DNA from: Acidobacteriaceae bacterium
GTDB taxonomy: Bacteria; Acidobacteriota; Terriglobia; Bryobacterales; Bryobacteraceae
Length of the DNA stretch: 9,185 bases
Direction: 5' to 3'
Assembly (NCBI GenBank): GCA_019245255.1
Contig: JAFARV010000415.1
Span: 1 to 9,185 of the forward strand
This document shows, one piece after another, positions 1 to 6,921 of this stretch (positions within the stretch are counted from its first letter, which is position 1; the number at the start of each line of letters is the position of its first letter). Made by a program: the position numbers and the translations under genes. Below the pieces are notes generated by a model that had not been told where the DNA came from, did not search any database, and saw only the letters and a program-made list of their open reading frames with translations.

Positions 1-1
1 A

Positions 2-733
2 GGTGCCGGCGCAATCTTTTTCGGCAAGACACGACTGTTCGGAGTGATCTGGTTTTCCTTTGCCGTGATATTCGCGCTGACACCGGCAATTTTGTTTGCA
101 CGTGGTTCAACGCTGGCAATTGCCACAGGATTCGTGTTGTTTCTCGCGTTGACACGAAGATGGCTGCTGGTATCAACAATTGTCTTGATCGGCATAACCG
201 TATTCGTCGCGGCTGATCGAGTAATCGGCGATGTTGTGCATAGAGCTACTGATGTGAACGTCGAGACCGGACAAGGCTTCAGCGGCCGCTATAGCAGGTG
301 GGACAAAGCAATCGAGGCCATTCGGAGCCAACCCATCACGGGCTATGGATTCGGCCAAGAGTGGCCAGTCTTAAGCAGCATTGGTAGTGAGGGGCGAGCC
401 CATAATGCTTATCTTTCCGTGTGGTTAGAGATGGGCCTCGGAGGCTTGACTCTTTTGTGCGCCGTTGTCGCTGCGTACCTGAGGACGGCCTATTTATTGA
501 TTCGGCGACCAGAAACCCGCGACTTAGGAGCCTTGATGCTTGCCCTAGTTGTGGCGATCTGTATGGATAGTTTCGGTCTACCGACATTGTATTGGGAAAA
601 ACTGCCGACAATAGCGCTTGCCTTATCTTTAGCCCTGACCGGCATCGGAGAACGGTTGCAATGGCGTCCGGTTGTCAGGAGAGACAGTAACTTGACCGCA
701 CAGGTTGGCCACGCATCTTATGGAGCAGCGTAG
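2..733 (+). CDS. O-antigen polymerase/ligase family membrane protein (Wzy/WaaL type), 5'-truncated
   Basis: This is the C-terminal 243 residues of a multi-span inner-membrane protein. The frame is open to the left edge, so the GTG at 44 is probably an internal valine and the true start lies outside. Hydrophobic spans lie at about residues 15-35, 38-70 (probably two short spans), 142-165 and 173-215. Between them, at about 71-138, is a polar loop with an SGRY..W motif, a GYGFG motif and AHNAYL followed by WLEMGLGG. This arrangement, with the His-Asn pair in a large periplasmic loop, is the hallmark of the Wzy_C/O-antigen ligase family (PF04932). Family members either polymerise lipid-linked repeat units or ligate finished chains to an acceptor, and sequence alone does not separate the two. 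Its neighbours are glycosyltransferases, which fits a polysaccharide locus. The next gene starts about 4 bp after the TAG stop or overlaps it slightly, implying one transcript. Confidence 0.85.
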   Translation, partial: GAGAIFFGKTRLFGVIWFSFAVIFALTPAILFARGSTLAIATGFVLFLALTRRWLLVSTIVLIGITVFVAADRVIGDVVHRATDVNVETGQGFSGRYSRWDKAIEAIRSQPITGYGFGQEWPVLSSIGSEGRAHNAYLSVWLEMGLGGLTLLCAVVAAYLRTAYLLIRRPETRDLGALMLALVVAICMDSFGLPTLYWEKLPTIALALSLALTGIGERLQWRPVVRRDSNLTAQVGHASYGAA

Positions 734-737
734 AACC

Positions 738-1796
738 ATGCAGGAATCAGTCAAGGTATCCGTAATTGTTCCGTGCCGGAACGAAAGGGCTGCCATCATA
801 CCATTTCTGGATTCGCTACTGAATCAAGAGCTAAATGGGATCGACATGGAAGTCCTTATAGCGGATGGGATGAGTAATGACGGCACGCGAGAAATTCTCA
901 ACGACTACCGCCAACAGCACCCTTTCTTGCGAATCATCGATAACCCCGACAGACTCACTGCGCCCGGACTAAACAGAGCGATACAAGCTGCCAGCGGGGA
1001 GATCATTTTGCGCATGGACGCCCACACGGAGTATGCAGCGAATTACGTGCGGCGCTGCGTGGATGTGCTCCAACAAACAGGGGCGGACAATGTTGGGGGA
1101 CCGGCACTAACTCGAGCAGACGGATGGTTCGCCAAAGCGATCGCCGCTGCATATCACAGCAAATTTGGTTGCGGCGGCGCGAGGTTCCACGATCCCGCGT
1201 ATGAGGGGTATGTCGACACAGTCACGTATGGCTGCTGGTGGAAATCTGTGTTTGATCGTATCGGATTCTTTGATGAGAGCTTCGTGAGAAATCAGGATGA
1301 CGAGCACAATCTTCGTCTTACTTTGGCGGGAGGCAAGGTGTGGCAGTCGCCGAATATAGTTTCCTGGTATCGGCCGAGGACGAGCCTCAAAAGTTTGTTT
1401 TCGCAGTATTTTCAGTATGGGTTCTGGAAGGTGTTCGTGATTCGTAAACACGAGACGGCTGCTTCGTTCCGCCACTTCGTTCCCGGGTTGGCGGTACTTG
1501 GCGCAATGATACTCTCGCTCGCGACTGCCTGCGCGATGGCGACCGGTTCGCATTCCGTTGCCGGCGCACTGGGGACGCTTCTTCTCGCGCTCGCGTGCGC
1601 CTATGCCGCGATGTCCATAACGGCGAGTGCCATGGTGCGAACCGAAGAGTGGAAAACAGGCGCCGTACTGCCGGTTGTTTTCGCCACATATCACGCATCG
1701 TATGGCATAGGGTTCTTATGGGGTTTGCTTCACGTTTGCATGGCACCGACCGGAATTAAACTCTACGGCAGCGCGGTAACAAGGCTCACCCGATAA
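738..1796 (+). CDS. Family 2 glycosyltransferase, ExoA-like, with C-terminal membrane segments
   Basis: The protein has 352 residues if it starts at ATG 738. Residues 7-230 form a GT-A domain: a VSVIVPCRNE first strand, IADGMSNDGT at 41-50, RMDAH at 92-96 (the DxD-like metal and sugar-nucleotide site), and NQDDEHN at 185-191 with the likely catalytic acid. QYFQYGFWK follows at about 223-231. The RMDAH plus QYGFWK combination resembles succinoglycan ExoA-type glucosyltransferases. Hydrophobic stretches at about 248-268, 275-298 and 308-333 should anchor it to the inner membrane, acting on a lipid-linked acceptor on the cytoplasmic face. The donor sugar cannot be read from the sequence. The start is uncertain: ATG 738 has GGAG at 722-725, 12 nt upstream, which is long. 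In-frame ATG 720 and TTG 705 overlap the previous gene and have no better ribosome site. The first beta strand begins soon after 738, so I prefer it. Confidence 0.9.
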   Translation: MQESVKVSVIVPCRNERAAIIPFLDSLLNQELNGIDMEVLIADGMSNDGTREILNDYRQQHPFLRIIDNPDRLTAPGLNRAIQAASGEIILRMDAHTEYAANYVRRCVDVLQQTGADNVGGPALTRADGWFAKAIAAAYHSKFGCGGARFHDPAYEGYVDTVTYGCWWKSVFDRIGFFDESFVRNQDDEHNLRLTLAGGKVWQSPNIVSWYRPRTSLKSLFSQYFQYGFWKVFVIRKHETAASFRHFVPGLAVLGAMILSLATACAMATGSHSVAGALGTLLLALACAYAAMSITASAMVRTEEWKTGAVLPVVFATYHASYGIGFLWGLLHVCMAPTGIKLYGSAVTRLTR

Positions 1797-1821
1797 TCTT
1801 CTTTAGATCGATGAGAAAGTA

Positions 1822-3081
1822 ATGTCTACTGTTCAGAAGCGCGATTCTAAGGGTACCGAGCGCAGTGTTGGTTTCATCACGCCAGTTCGCGCGTACATTC
1901 ACGGTGGACGCGTCTACACCCACGTCGCATCGGGTAGGATAGCGAACGGACTTGCGCAGCATTACGACAAGGTCTACCTGTGCGCTCGTGTTTCTCACAC
2001 TCCACCGGAGTCCAGCACGGATCTACCTCTTGAGGCAAGCAATATTGAAGTGATCGAACAGCCCTTTTGGGCGACCTCGCTCGCCGCGCTAAAGTACCCG
2101 ATCGGGATCACTAAGGCTTATTTATCGACGTGCAGGCGGTCAAGTGACCTGTTCATTCGAGGCATGTGTCCCTATGTAGCCTTTGTTTACCTGCTCGCGT
2201 TGTTCTTCAGGCTGCGGACGTGCCACTGGATAGTCGGTGACCCGATAGCTGTACTGCGGGCAGGCGAACGAAGGGGAGGGGTAATCGACGCACTCTCACT
2301 GGTGTATGCCTGGCACGATCGCATTGCAACACGACTTGGCAGATGGCTGACGCAGGGCAGTTTTATCTGCAACGGTGACGCACTGGCGCATGCGTATCGC
2401 TCGCCTCACACGTTCAGCACTGTTTCCAGCACTATGCGTGCGGATGAATTTTACTACAGAGAAGATACGTGCTCACGCGCGCGTGTGAGGATTCTCTTCG
2501 TTGGCTACATCCGTCCCGAGAAGGGGCTCGAGTACTTACTCAAGGCGTTCGCGCTGCTGAAAGCAAGAGACCGATGCGAACTGCAGCTCGTCGGTCCGGA
2601 TCAATTTCCGGAGTACCGGAAGCAACTTGATGACGTCGCGGCGGGATGTGGAATAACCGACCTCATTTCCTGGGAAGGATACGTTTCGTATGGGCAGCCA
2701 ATATTCGAGCGCATGCGGAGCGCCGATATATTTGTTCTGCCAACTCTGTCGGAGGGCACTCCTCACGTGCTTGTCGAGGCGCGTGCTAACGGTTTACCAT
2801 GCATTTCGACCACAGTTGGAGGCGTCCCGTCTACCGTCACCAATGAAGTGGACGCTCTATTGGTACCGCCAAGAGACCCGACGGCATTGGCGGAAGCCAT
2901 TGATCGAATTATTTCAGATGGTCAACTTCGGCGCCAACTAATCCGAAATGGGCTTATCGGAGCGCGGACCCAAACAATTGAGCAGTTTATGCAACTCGTG
3001 GTCGCACAACTTGATCGCGAAGGCAATGGCGGTGCGTCCCCTGTGCGGCCGGAAGGGTCAATGGCATGCGACGACTGTTAG
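1822..3081 (+). CDS. Family 4 (GT-B fold) glycosyltransferase
   Basis: A 419-residue protein of usual length for the family. The N-terminal half (about 14-200) is a divergent acceptor-binding Rossmann-like domain with a GGRVYTHV segment near 28-35. The C-terminal half (about 222-400) is the Glycos_transf_1 domain: ILFVGYIRPEKGLEYL at 224-239 carries the Arg/Lys pair that contacts the donor phosphate, LQLVGP follows at 254-259, and SEGTPHVLVE at 310-319 gives the E-x7-E motif (E311, E319) that binds the nucleotide sugar. It is expected to be a retaining, cytoplasmic or membrane-associated transferase building the repeat unit; donor and linkage are unknown. The start follows the GT2 stop by 25 bp, with a weak GAGAAAG ribosome site at 1813-1819. 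Hydrophobic residues at 118-130 look like a buried or membrane-surface helix, not a clear transmembrane span. Residues 400-419 lie beyond the fold, and their codons partly overlap the next gene. Confidence 0.92.
   Translation: MSTVQKRDSKGTERSVGFITPVRAYIHGGRVYTHVASGRIANGLAQHYDKVYLCARVSHTPPESSTDLPLEASNIEVIEQPFWATSLAALKYPIGITKAYLSTCRRSSDLFIRGMCPYVAFVYLLALFFRLRTCHWIVGDPIAVLRAGERRGGVIDALSLVYAWHDRIATRLGRWLTQGSFICNGDALAHAYRSPHTFSTVSSTMRADEFYYREDTCSRARVRILFVGYIRPEKGLEYLLKAFALLKARDRCELQLVGPDQFPEYRKQLDDVAAGCGITDLISWEGYVSYGQPIFERMRSADIFVLPTLSEGTPHVLVEARANGLPCISTTVGGVPSTVTNEVDALLVPPRDPTALAEAIDRIISDGQLRRQLIRNGLIGARTQTIEQFMQLVVAQLDREGNGGASPVRPEGSMACDDC
3051..3057 (+). promoter_or_regulatory. Ribosome binding site for the hexapeptide acyltransferase gene
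   Basis: GGAAGGG lies 8 nt before ATG 3066, inside the last codons of the preceding glycosyltransferase. It is one of the best Shine-Dalgarno sequences in the window. It supports the start that overlaps the upstream gene by 16 bp, hence likely translational coupling. Confidence 0.6.
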
Positions 3082-3602
3082 CATATCTTTGGTTCGATTT
3101 CGTGATGACAGTCACAGGAGTATTACCGGATCTTATCCCTATAACACGCTTCCGCGGACTATTGCTCCGACCGGCGCTTCGTTCCTGCGGGGCTAATTTC
3201 CAAATAGCCCGCCGTGTGACAGTTAACTTCCCGAACTGCATGGATGTGGGCAGGGATGTATTCATAGGAGTTGGTGCGTGGCTTCATGCGGCAGGCGGGA
3301 TCACGTTAGAAGATGGAGTGCAACTCGGCCCATACGTAGCTTTAGTTACAGGCGACCACACGATGAAGGACGGATCCTATCGTTATGGCGCGTCGAAACG
3401 CGCACCGATCCGGCTTTGCAGTGGGTCTTGGGTCGGCGCGCATGCAACCCTGACCAAAGGAGTAACACTGGGCCGGGGAAGCCTTGTCGCAGCAAATGCT
3501 GTGGTTACAACCAGTATTCCGGACTTTACGCTTGCTGCCGGCGTTCCGGCGCGGGTTATCAAGCGCTTAGTGCAGGATGAGATTCTGCAAGAACAGTGCT
3601 GA
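3066..3602 (+). CDS. Left-handed beta-helix (hexapeptide repeat) acyltransferase
   Basis: A 178-residue protein. After a hydrophobic, basic N-terminal helix (about 1-35) come imperfect hexapeptide turns of the [LIV]-G-x4 type from about 45 to 150, for example VGRDVFIG, ITLEDGVQLG, WVGAHATLTKGVTLGRGSLVA (about 122-142). The tail LAAGVPARVIKRL (about 156-168) is the typical closing segment of O-acetyltransferases of the LacA/NodL/WcaF group. GDH at 96-98 supplies a candidate catalytic histidine (H98) on the loop leaving the helix. Such enzymes are trimeric and use acetyl-CoA in the cytoplasm. It probably acetylates a sugar of the repeat unit or its nucleotide precursor. It lacks the extra N-terminal domain of PglD-type N-acetyltransferases, so I favour O-acetylation, though N-acetylation of the amino sugar made by the genes at 5721-8886 is possible. 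It overlaps the upstream gene by 16 bp. Confidence 0.9.
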   Translation: MRRLLAYLWFDFVMTVTGVLPDLIPITRFRGLLLRPALRSCGANFQIARRVTVNFPNCMDVGRDVFIGVGAWLHAAGGITLEDGVQLGPYVALVTGDHTMKDGSYRYGASKRAPIRLCSGSWVGAHATLTKGVTLGRGSLVAANAVVTTSIPDFTLAAGVPARVIKRLVQDEILQEQC

Positions 3603-3605
3603 CGA

Positions 3606-4298
3606 ATGCTTCACGCGGAAGAAGGTGGCTCGGCGATTGGTGGTGCTGTGAACATGTACGATTTGAAAACTCAGGGGCATCTGGGCGACGAGATTATGTT
3701 CGAGTCTCGCTTGTTGGAGTACGACAAGGCTTTTTGCGAACTCGGACTTAGCCCACTAAGCAATACCAGGATCTTCGACGCGGGCTGCGCCAATGGGAAG
3801 TGGTTGGACATCGTCTGTAAGCGCTGGGGTGCTAACGAGCGTAATTGTGCAGGAAACGACGTTCGCGACTATATATGGAATGAATGGATTGCAGCCCATC
3901 CCAACTCGAAAATTGACTTCGTACGCCAGCCAACGCACGAGCTTACGCTTCCACGTGGATCGTTCGGCGTCGTTCATCAATCTATGATGCTAAGTTCGAT
4001 CATTGATACCGGCATCCGGCACAGGACTTGCGAAGTGCTATGGGATCTGATCTCTCCTGGAGGATTCCTCATCTCTTACGATTTCTGGATAAATCCCTTT
4101 AACAGCCGCACACACGCGATCAGAATGCGTGATCTTCAGCAACTGTTTCCAGAGGCGAAGCTGGCATACAAACGCTTTATCACACTAGCTCCTCCGATTT
4201 GCCGTCCGCTCTCGCGATTTGGTGGCTCGTTTGTACGTGAGCTAGAGAAACTTCGCGCATTGAATTCGCACCTACTCGTGGCCCTTCAGCGGGTTTAG
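3606..4298 (+). CDS. Class I SAM-dependent methyltransferase
   Basis: A 230-residue protein with a Rossmann-type methyltransferase core. Motif I is IFDAGCANGKWL at about 56-67, where Ala63 and Asn64 sit in the usual GCGxG loop. A putative acidic ribose-contact region is GNDVRDY at about 83-89. A motif II-like strand, SFGVVHQSMMLSSI, lies at about 119-132, and the post-core element LWDLISPGGFLISYDFW at about 145-161 is the usual strand after the SPGG turn. It most resembles methyltransferase type 11/12 proteins found in polysaccharide loci, where they methylate a sugar hydroxyl or terminate the chain. The substrate is unknown. ATG 3606 lies 3 nt after the previous stop but has no good ribosome site. 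ATG 3654 (or GTG 3648), preceded by GGTGGT at 3639-3644, is a plausible alternative that would give about 214 residues. The residues between the two are Gly/Ala-rich, with no conserved motif. Confidence 0.82.
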   Translation: MLHAEEGGSAIGGAVNMYDLKTQGHLGDEIMFESRLLEYDKAFCELGLSPLSNTRIFDAGCANGKWLDIVCKRWGANERNCAGNDVRDYIWNEWIAAHPNSKIDFVRQPTHELTLPRGSFGVVHQSMMLSSIIDTGIRHRTCEVLWDLISPGGFLISYDFWINPFNSRTHAIRMRDLQQLFPEAKLAYKRFITLAPPICRPLSRFGGSFVRELEKLRALNSHLLVALQRV

Positions 4299-4444
4299 CT
4301 TGCGGTAACAAACTTCGGCTTTTTTATTCGCCGCTGTTCGGCGGAAGACGTGCAGTCTCTGGAGCAATCTCGAAATAATCTGGGCTCGGTTCCGTACTCG
4401 CAATAGCCAGACGCTTCAATGCATAGCGTTACTAACGTTCTTAC
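4299..4444 (+). other. Noncoding spacer with a small hairpin and a T-run
   Basis: This is the longest noncoding stretch among the + strand genes (146 bp). It holds a T6 run at 4320-4325 preceded by a poor, interrupted stem (AGCT at 4297-4300 with GGCT at 4317-4320). It also holds a clean 7-bp hairpin at 4327-4345 (TTCGCCG, loop CTGTT, CGGCGGA, one G-U pair). The hairpin follows the T-run instead of preceding it, so neither element is a standard intrinsic terminator. I see no convincing -35/-10 pair, although a promoter for the next gene could sit here. Confidence 0.5.
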
Positions 4445-5641
4445 ATGCGACGTTTATTAAGCAGCCATTTGGTGACATCAACGTTGAATAATGGACCGCA
4501 GGCCGTCGCGACAACTTCGGCCTCCTTAAATCTCGACGTGCTTCGCTCCTGCGCCGTGTTGCTCACCGTTGGTTTCCATCTTGCCAAGCTGTTCAACGCA
4601 CATGCCGGCGCGCTTCGTACGACTGACTTCGGACTACTAGGGGTCATGCTCTTTTTCGTACATACGACGCTTGTACTCATGTTTTCCTTGCAGCGGCAAC
4701 GCAGCAGAAGTGGAGAAAACCTTTTTTTGCCTTTTATGATCCGCCGCATCTTCCGGATCTACCCGCTGGCATTAGTAGTGGTTACCGCTGCATATATATT
4801 AAGGATTCCGTCGGATTTACACTTTGGTCATTTCGAGCTACTGCATCAAAGCCCGGCAAACCTGATCTCCAATCTACTGCTGGTTCAGAACGTTACGTTA
4901 CAAAAGGCCAATCCTGGTCCACTGTGGAGCCTGCCACTCGAGATCCAGATGTACCTGGTTCTTCCTGCACTCTTCGTATTCGCATCGCGCTTTAAGTCTG
5001 CATTGCCATTAGTGTTCCTCTGGTGCTGTGCAGTCGCCTGTTGGTTTGGGATTGGACTGGTAGCTGGAGTACTTCCACTTAGCGAAGGAGGCTATCGATC
5101 ACCAGCTGAGATAGCCCTAAAATTCACACGCTTCGCGCCTTGCTTTCTCACGGGCATTTTAGCTTTTAAGCTCTGGAGCAATCGTCGAATTCTACCTGGC
5201 TTTGCCTGGCCGATATATCTGCTCGCGTGTTGCACATTCTTTGTCTTGTTTCCGGGAAGCGACCCGATCGAGACGGGCTGGTTTATCTGCTTTGCAATTG
5301 CGCTGGGAAGCTGCTGTTTTCGAGAACTTAAAGACACTCCTGTCACAAAGGGATGTCGCGAACTCGCGCGATACTCCTACGGAGTTTACTTACTTCAGTA
5401 TTTTGCGATGTGGACAGCCTTCGATATTTCCCGGCATCTCCCCTTGGTCGTGCAGATTGGGATATTTATCGTGACTCTCGGGGCGCTCCCCGTTGCTCTG
5501 TATCACTGGGTGGAGGCTCCGCTTATTGGAGTTGGTGTCAGGCTTTCTGAGCACGTGACCAGGAGGTCCTCAGCACGTCTTAAGATAAGCGTGCCGCAAG
5601 TAACCCAGGTGATGCCCTTGTCATCCGATGCAAAGTGTTAG
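4445..5641 (+). CDS. Membrane acyltransferase, acyltransferase 3 (OafA/YrhL) family
   Basis: A 398-residue polytopic protein of the length expected for a stand-alone acyltransferase 3 domain (PF01757). After about 28 polar residues comes LDVLRSCAVLLTVGFH at 30-45, giving the family's R-x10-H motif (R34, H45). Further hallmarks are GVMLFFVHTTLVL at about 66-78 (usually FFVxSGFL, so the turn is divergent), IRRIFRIYPL at about 99-108, and LWSLPLEIQMYLVLP at about 160-174. Around ten hydrophobic spans follow, ending in a basic, Ser-rich tail. Members acetylate or otherwise acylate sugars of O-antigen, exopolysaccharide or Nod factors across the inner membrane. This is the second acyltransferase of the locus and works by a different mechanism from the hexapeptide enzyme at 3066-3602. 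ATG 4445 has no recognisable ribosome site; TTG 4484 is an in-frame alternative. Hand-counted GC over 4741-4980 is about one half, a little lower than in the dehydratase gene. Confidence 0.9.
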   Translation: MRRLLSSHLVTSTLNNGPQAVATTSASLNLDVLRSCAVLLTVGFHLAKLFNAHAGALRTTDFGLLGVMLFFVHTTLVLMFSLQRQRSRSGENLFLPFMIRRIFRIYPLALVVVTAAYILRIPSDLHFGHFELLHQSPANLISNLLLVQNVTLQKANPGPLWSLPLEIQMYLVLPALFVFASRFKSALPLVFLWCCAVACWFGIGLVAGVLPLSEGGYRSPAEIALKFTRFAPCFLTGILAFKLWSNRRILPGFAWPIYLLACCTFFVLFPGSDPIETGWFICFAIALGSCCFRELKDTPVTKGCRELARYSYGVYLLQYFAMWTAFDISRHLPLVVQIGIFIVTLGALPVALYHWVEAPLIGVGVRLSEHVTRRSSARLKISVPQVTQVMPLSSDAKC

Positions 5642-5712
5642 GGCGGCTTTAGCCTGCTCCAACCAAGCTGCAAACAACAGTTCATACTTCAACTACTTCC
5701 AAGTTTCAAGTA

Positions 5713-5716
5713 GAGG
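5713..5716 (+). promoter_or_regulatory. Ribosome binding site that fixes the aminotransferase start
   Basis: GAGG (within AGAGG) ends 4 nt before ATG 5721. The reading frame is open further upstream to an ATG at 5628, but that start has no ribosome site, overlaps the acyltransferase gene by 14 bp, and adds 31 residues without family resemblance. The site therefore supports 5721. Confidence 0.6.
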
Positions 5717-5720
5717 TCTC

Positions 5721-6911
5721 ATGTATCAACAGGAGTTCATTCCATTCGCGCTACCCGACATCGGTGAGGAGGAAATTGATCAGGTCGTTCAAACGCTCCG
5801 ATCAGGCTGGCTCACATCTGGACCCATGGTTACTCAGTTCGAGGAGGAGTTTCGAAAGTATGTGGGCTCACAGAGGGCACAGGCTGTAAACTCCTGCACG
5901 GCAGGTCTGCATGTTGCACTGAAAGCTCTTGACATAGGGTCAGGGGACGAAGTGATCACGACTCCACTCACCTTCTGTGCGACGGTTAATGTGATCCTGC
6001 AGACCGGAGCACAGGCGGTTCTTGCCGACATCGGAACCGACCTTAACATCTGTCCGGAGGCCATCGAACGAGCTATCACGCCGAATACACGAGCAATTAT
6101 TCCCGTGCACATAGCTGGATTGCCGTGCCAGATGGATGTGATTTGGGACATCGCAAATCGGTTTGGACTGCGAGTGATTGAAGATGCCGCCCATGCATGC
6201 GGCGCTGAGTATCGGGGTCAACGTATCGGAGCGGGCCGAAGTGATGCGGTTGCATTCAGTTTCTACGCAACCAAGAATCTCACCACGGGTGAGGGCGGCA
6301 TGGTTACCTCGCGCGATCCGGAGATGCACGATAGAATGCGACTACTCTGCCTGCATGGCATCAGCCGAGATGCGTGGCGGAGATACGAGAAAAATGGCAA
6401 TTGGTTCTATGAAGTTCTCGATTGCGGATTTAAATACAATCTCAGCGATGTCTTGGCTGCAATTGGAATTCAGCAGTTGCGGAAATTGGAGCGGATGACC
6501 GCGCGGCGAATCGAAATCGCGCAGCTGTACACGAATGCTTTCAAGGAAATCCCCGAGATAGAACTACCGCCAGATCGATCGGACAGCCGCCATTGTTGGC
6601 ACCTTTACGCGTTACGCCTGAATCTCGGTGAGCTATCCAGCAGCCGAGCGCAATTCATAGCAGACATGGGTAACTTGGGTATTGGTTGCAGCGTTCACTT
6701 CATACCCATCCCGCTGCATCCGTACTACAAAGATCGGCCGGACGTACGGTCTAGCTGTCCGCGAGCAATTTCCGAGTATGAACGGCTGGTTTCAATTCCG
6801 CTCTATTCACGGATGGGAGATGGCGAAGTGGAACGTGTGATCGATGCCGTAAAGACCGCCGTTTCGAGAAGCCGTAAACGCGTCGTGACATTCGCGACGG
6901 CAGCCTATTGA
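5721..6911 (+). CDS. PLP-dependent nucleotide-sugar aminotransferase (DegT/DnrJ/EryC1/StrS family)
   Basis: A 396-residue protein of normal family length. It opens with the typical IPFALPDIGEEEIDQVVQTL segment and SGWLTSGPMV (28-37). VNSCTAGLHVAL (57-68) binds the PLP phosphate. VIEDAAHACGAEY (152-164) carries Asp155, which contacts the pyridine nitrogen. SFYATKNLTTGEGGM (180-194) carries Lys185, the Schiff-base lysine. GFKYNLSDVLAAIGIQQL further on is the conserved dimer-interface/substrate segment. Family members move an amino group, usually from glutamate, to a 4-keto (or 3-keto) nucleotide sugar in the cytoplasm. Only 10 bp separate it from a PglF/WbpM-type dehydratase that would supply a UDP-4-keto-6-deoxy-HexNAc, so C4 amination as in PglE is the natural inference. 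The sequence does not fix axial or equatorial stereochemistry. All key residues are present. Confidence 0.93.
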   Translation: MYQQEFIPFALPDIGEEEIDQVVQTLRSGWLTSGPMVTQFEEEFRKYVGSQRAQAVNSCTAGLHVALKALDIGSGDEVITTPLTFCATVNVILQTGAQAVLADIGTDLNICPEAIERAITPNTRAIIPVHIAGLPCQMDVIWDIANRFGLRVIEDAAHACGAEYRGQRIGAGRSDAVAFSFYATKNLTTGEGGMVTSRDPEMHDRMRLLCLHGISRDAWRRYEKNGNWFYEVLDCGFKYNLSDVLAAIGIQQLRKLERMTARRIEIAQLYTNAFKEIPEIELPPDRSDSRHCWHLYALRLNLGELSSSRAQFIADMGNLGIGCSVHFIPIPLHPYYKDRPDVRSSCPRAISEYERLVSIPLYSRMGDGEVERVIDAVKTAVSRSRKRVVTFATAAY

Positions 6912-6913
6912 GG
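6910..6913 (+). promoter_or_regulatory. Ribosome binding site overlapping the aminotransferase stop codon
   Basis: GAGG at 6910-6913 shares its first two bases with the TGA stop (6909-6911) of the aminotransferase and lies 8 nt before ATG 6922. This layout fits coupled translation of the aminotransferase and dehydratase. Confidence 0.6.
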
Positions 6914-6921
6914 TCACGAGC

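Noticed and set aside
705..737. Earlier starts (TTG 705, ATG 720) for the GT2 gene
   Set aside because: They overlap the previous gene with no better ribosome site and add residues outside the GT-A fold. ATG 720 cannot be fully excluded.
1107..1694. 195-codon open frame on the - strand inside the GT2 glycosyltransferase gene
   Set aside because: The protein is Arg/His/Cys-rich with no family motif, and the + strand frame encodes a complete GT-A domain. It is a shadow of the real gene.
4297..4325. Intrinsic terminator after the methyltransferase gene
   Set aside because: There is a T6 run, but the stem before it is only about four pairs with a wobble and mismatches inside, too weak to call.
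5628..5720. N-terminal extension of the aminotransferase to ATG 5628
   Set aside because: The 31 extra residues do not resemble the family, overlap the upstream gene and lack a ribosome site, whereas ATG 5721 has GAGG at the right place.
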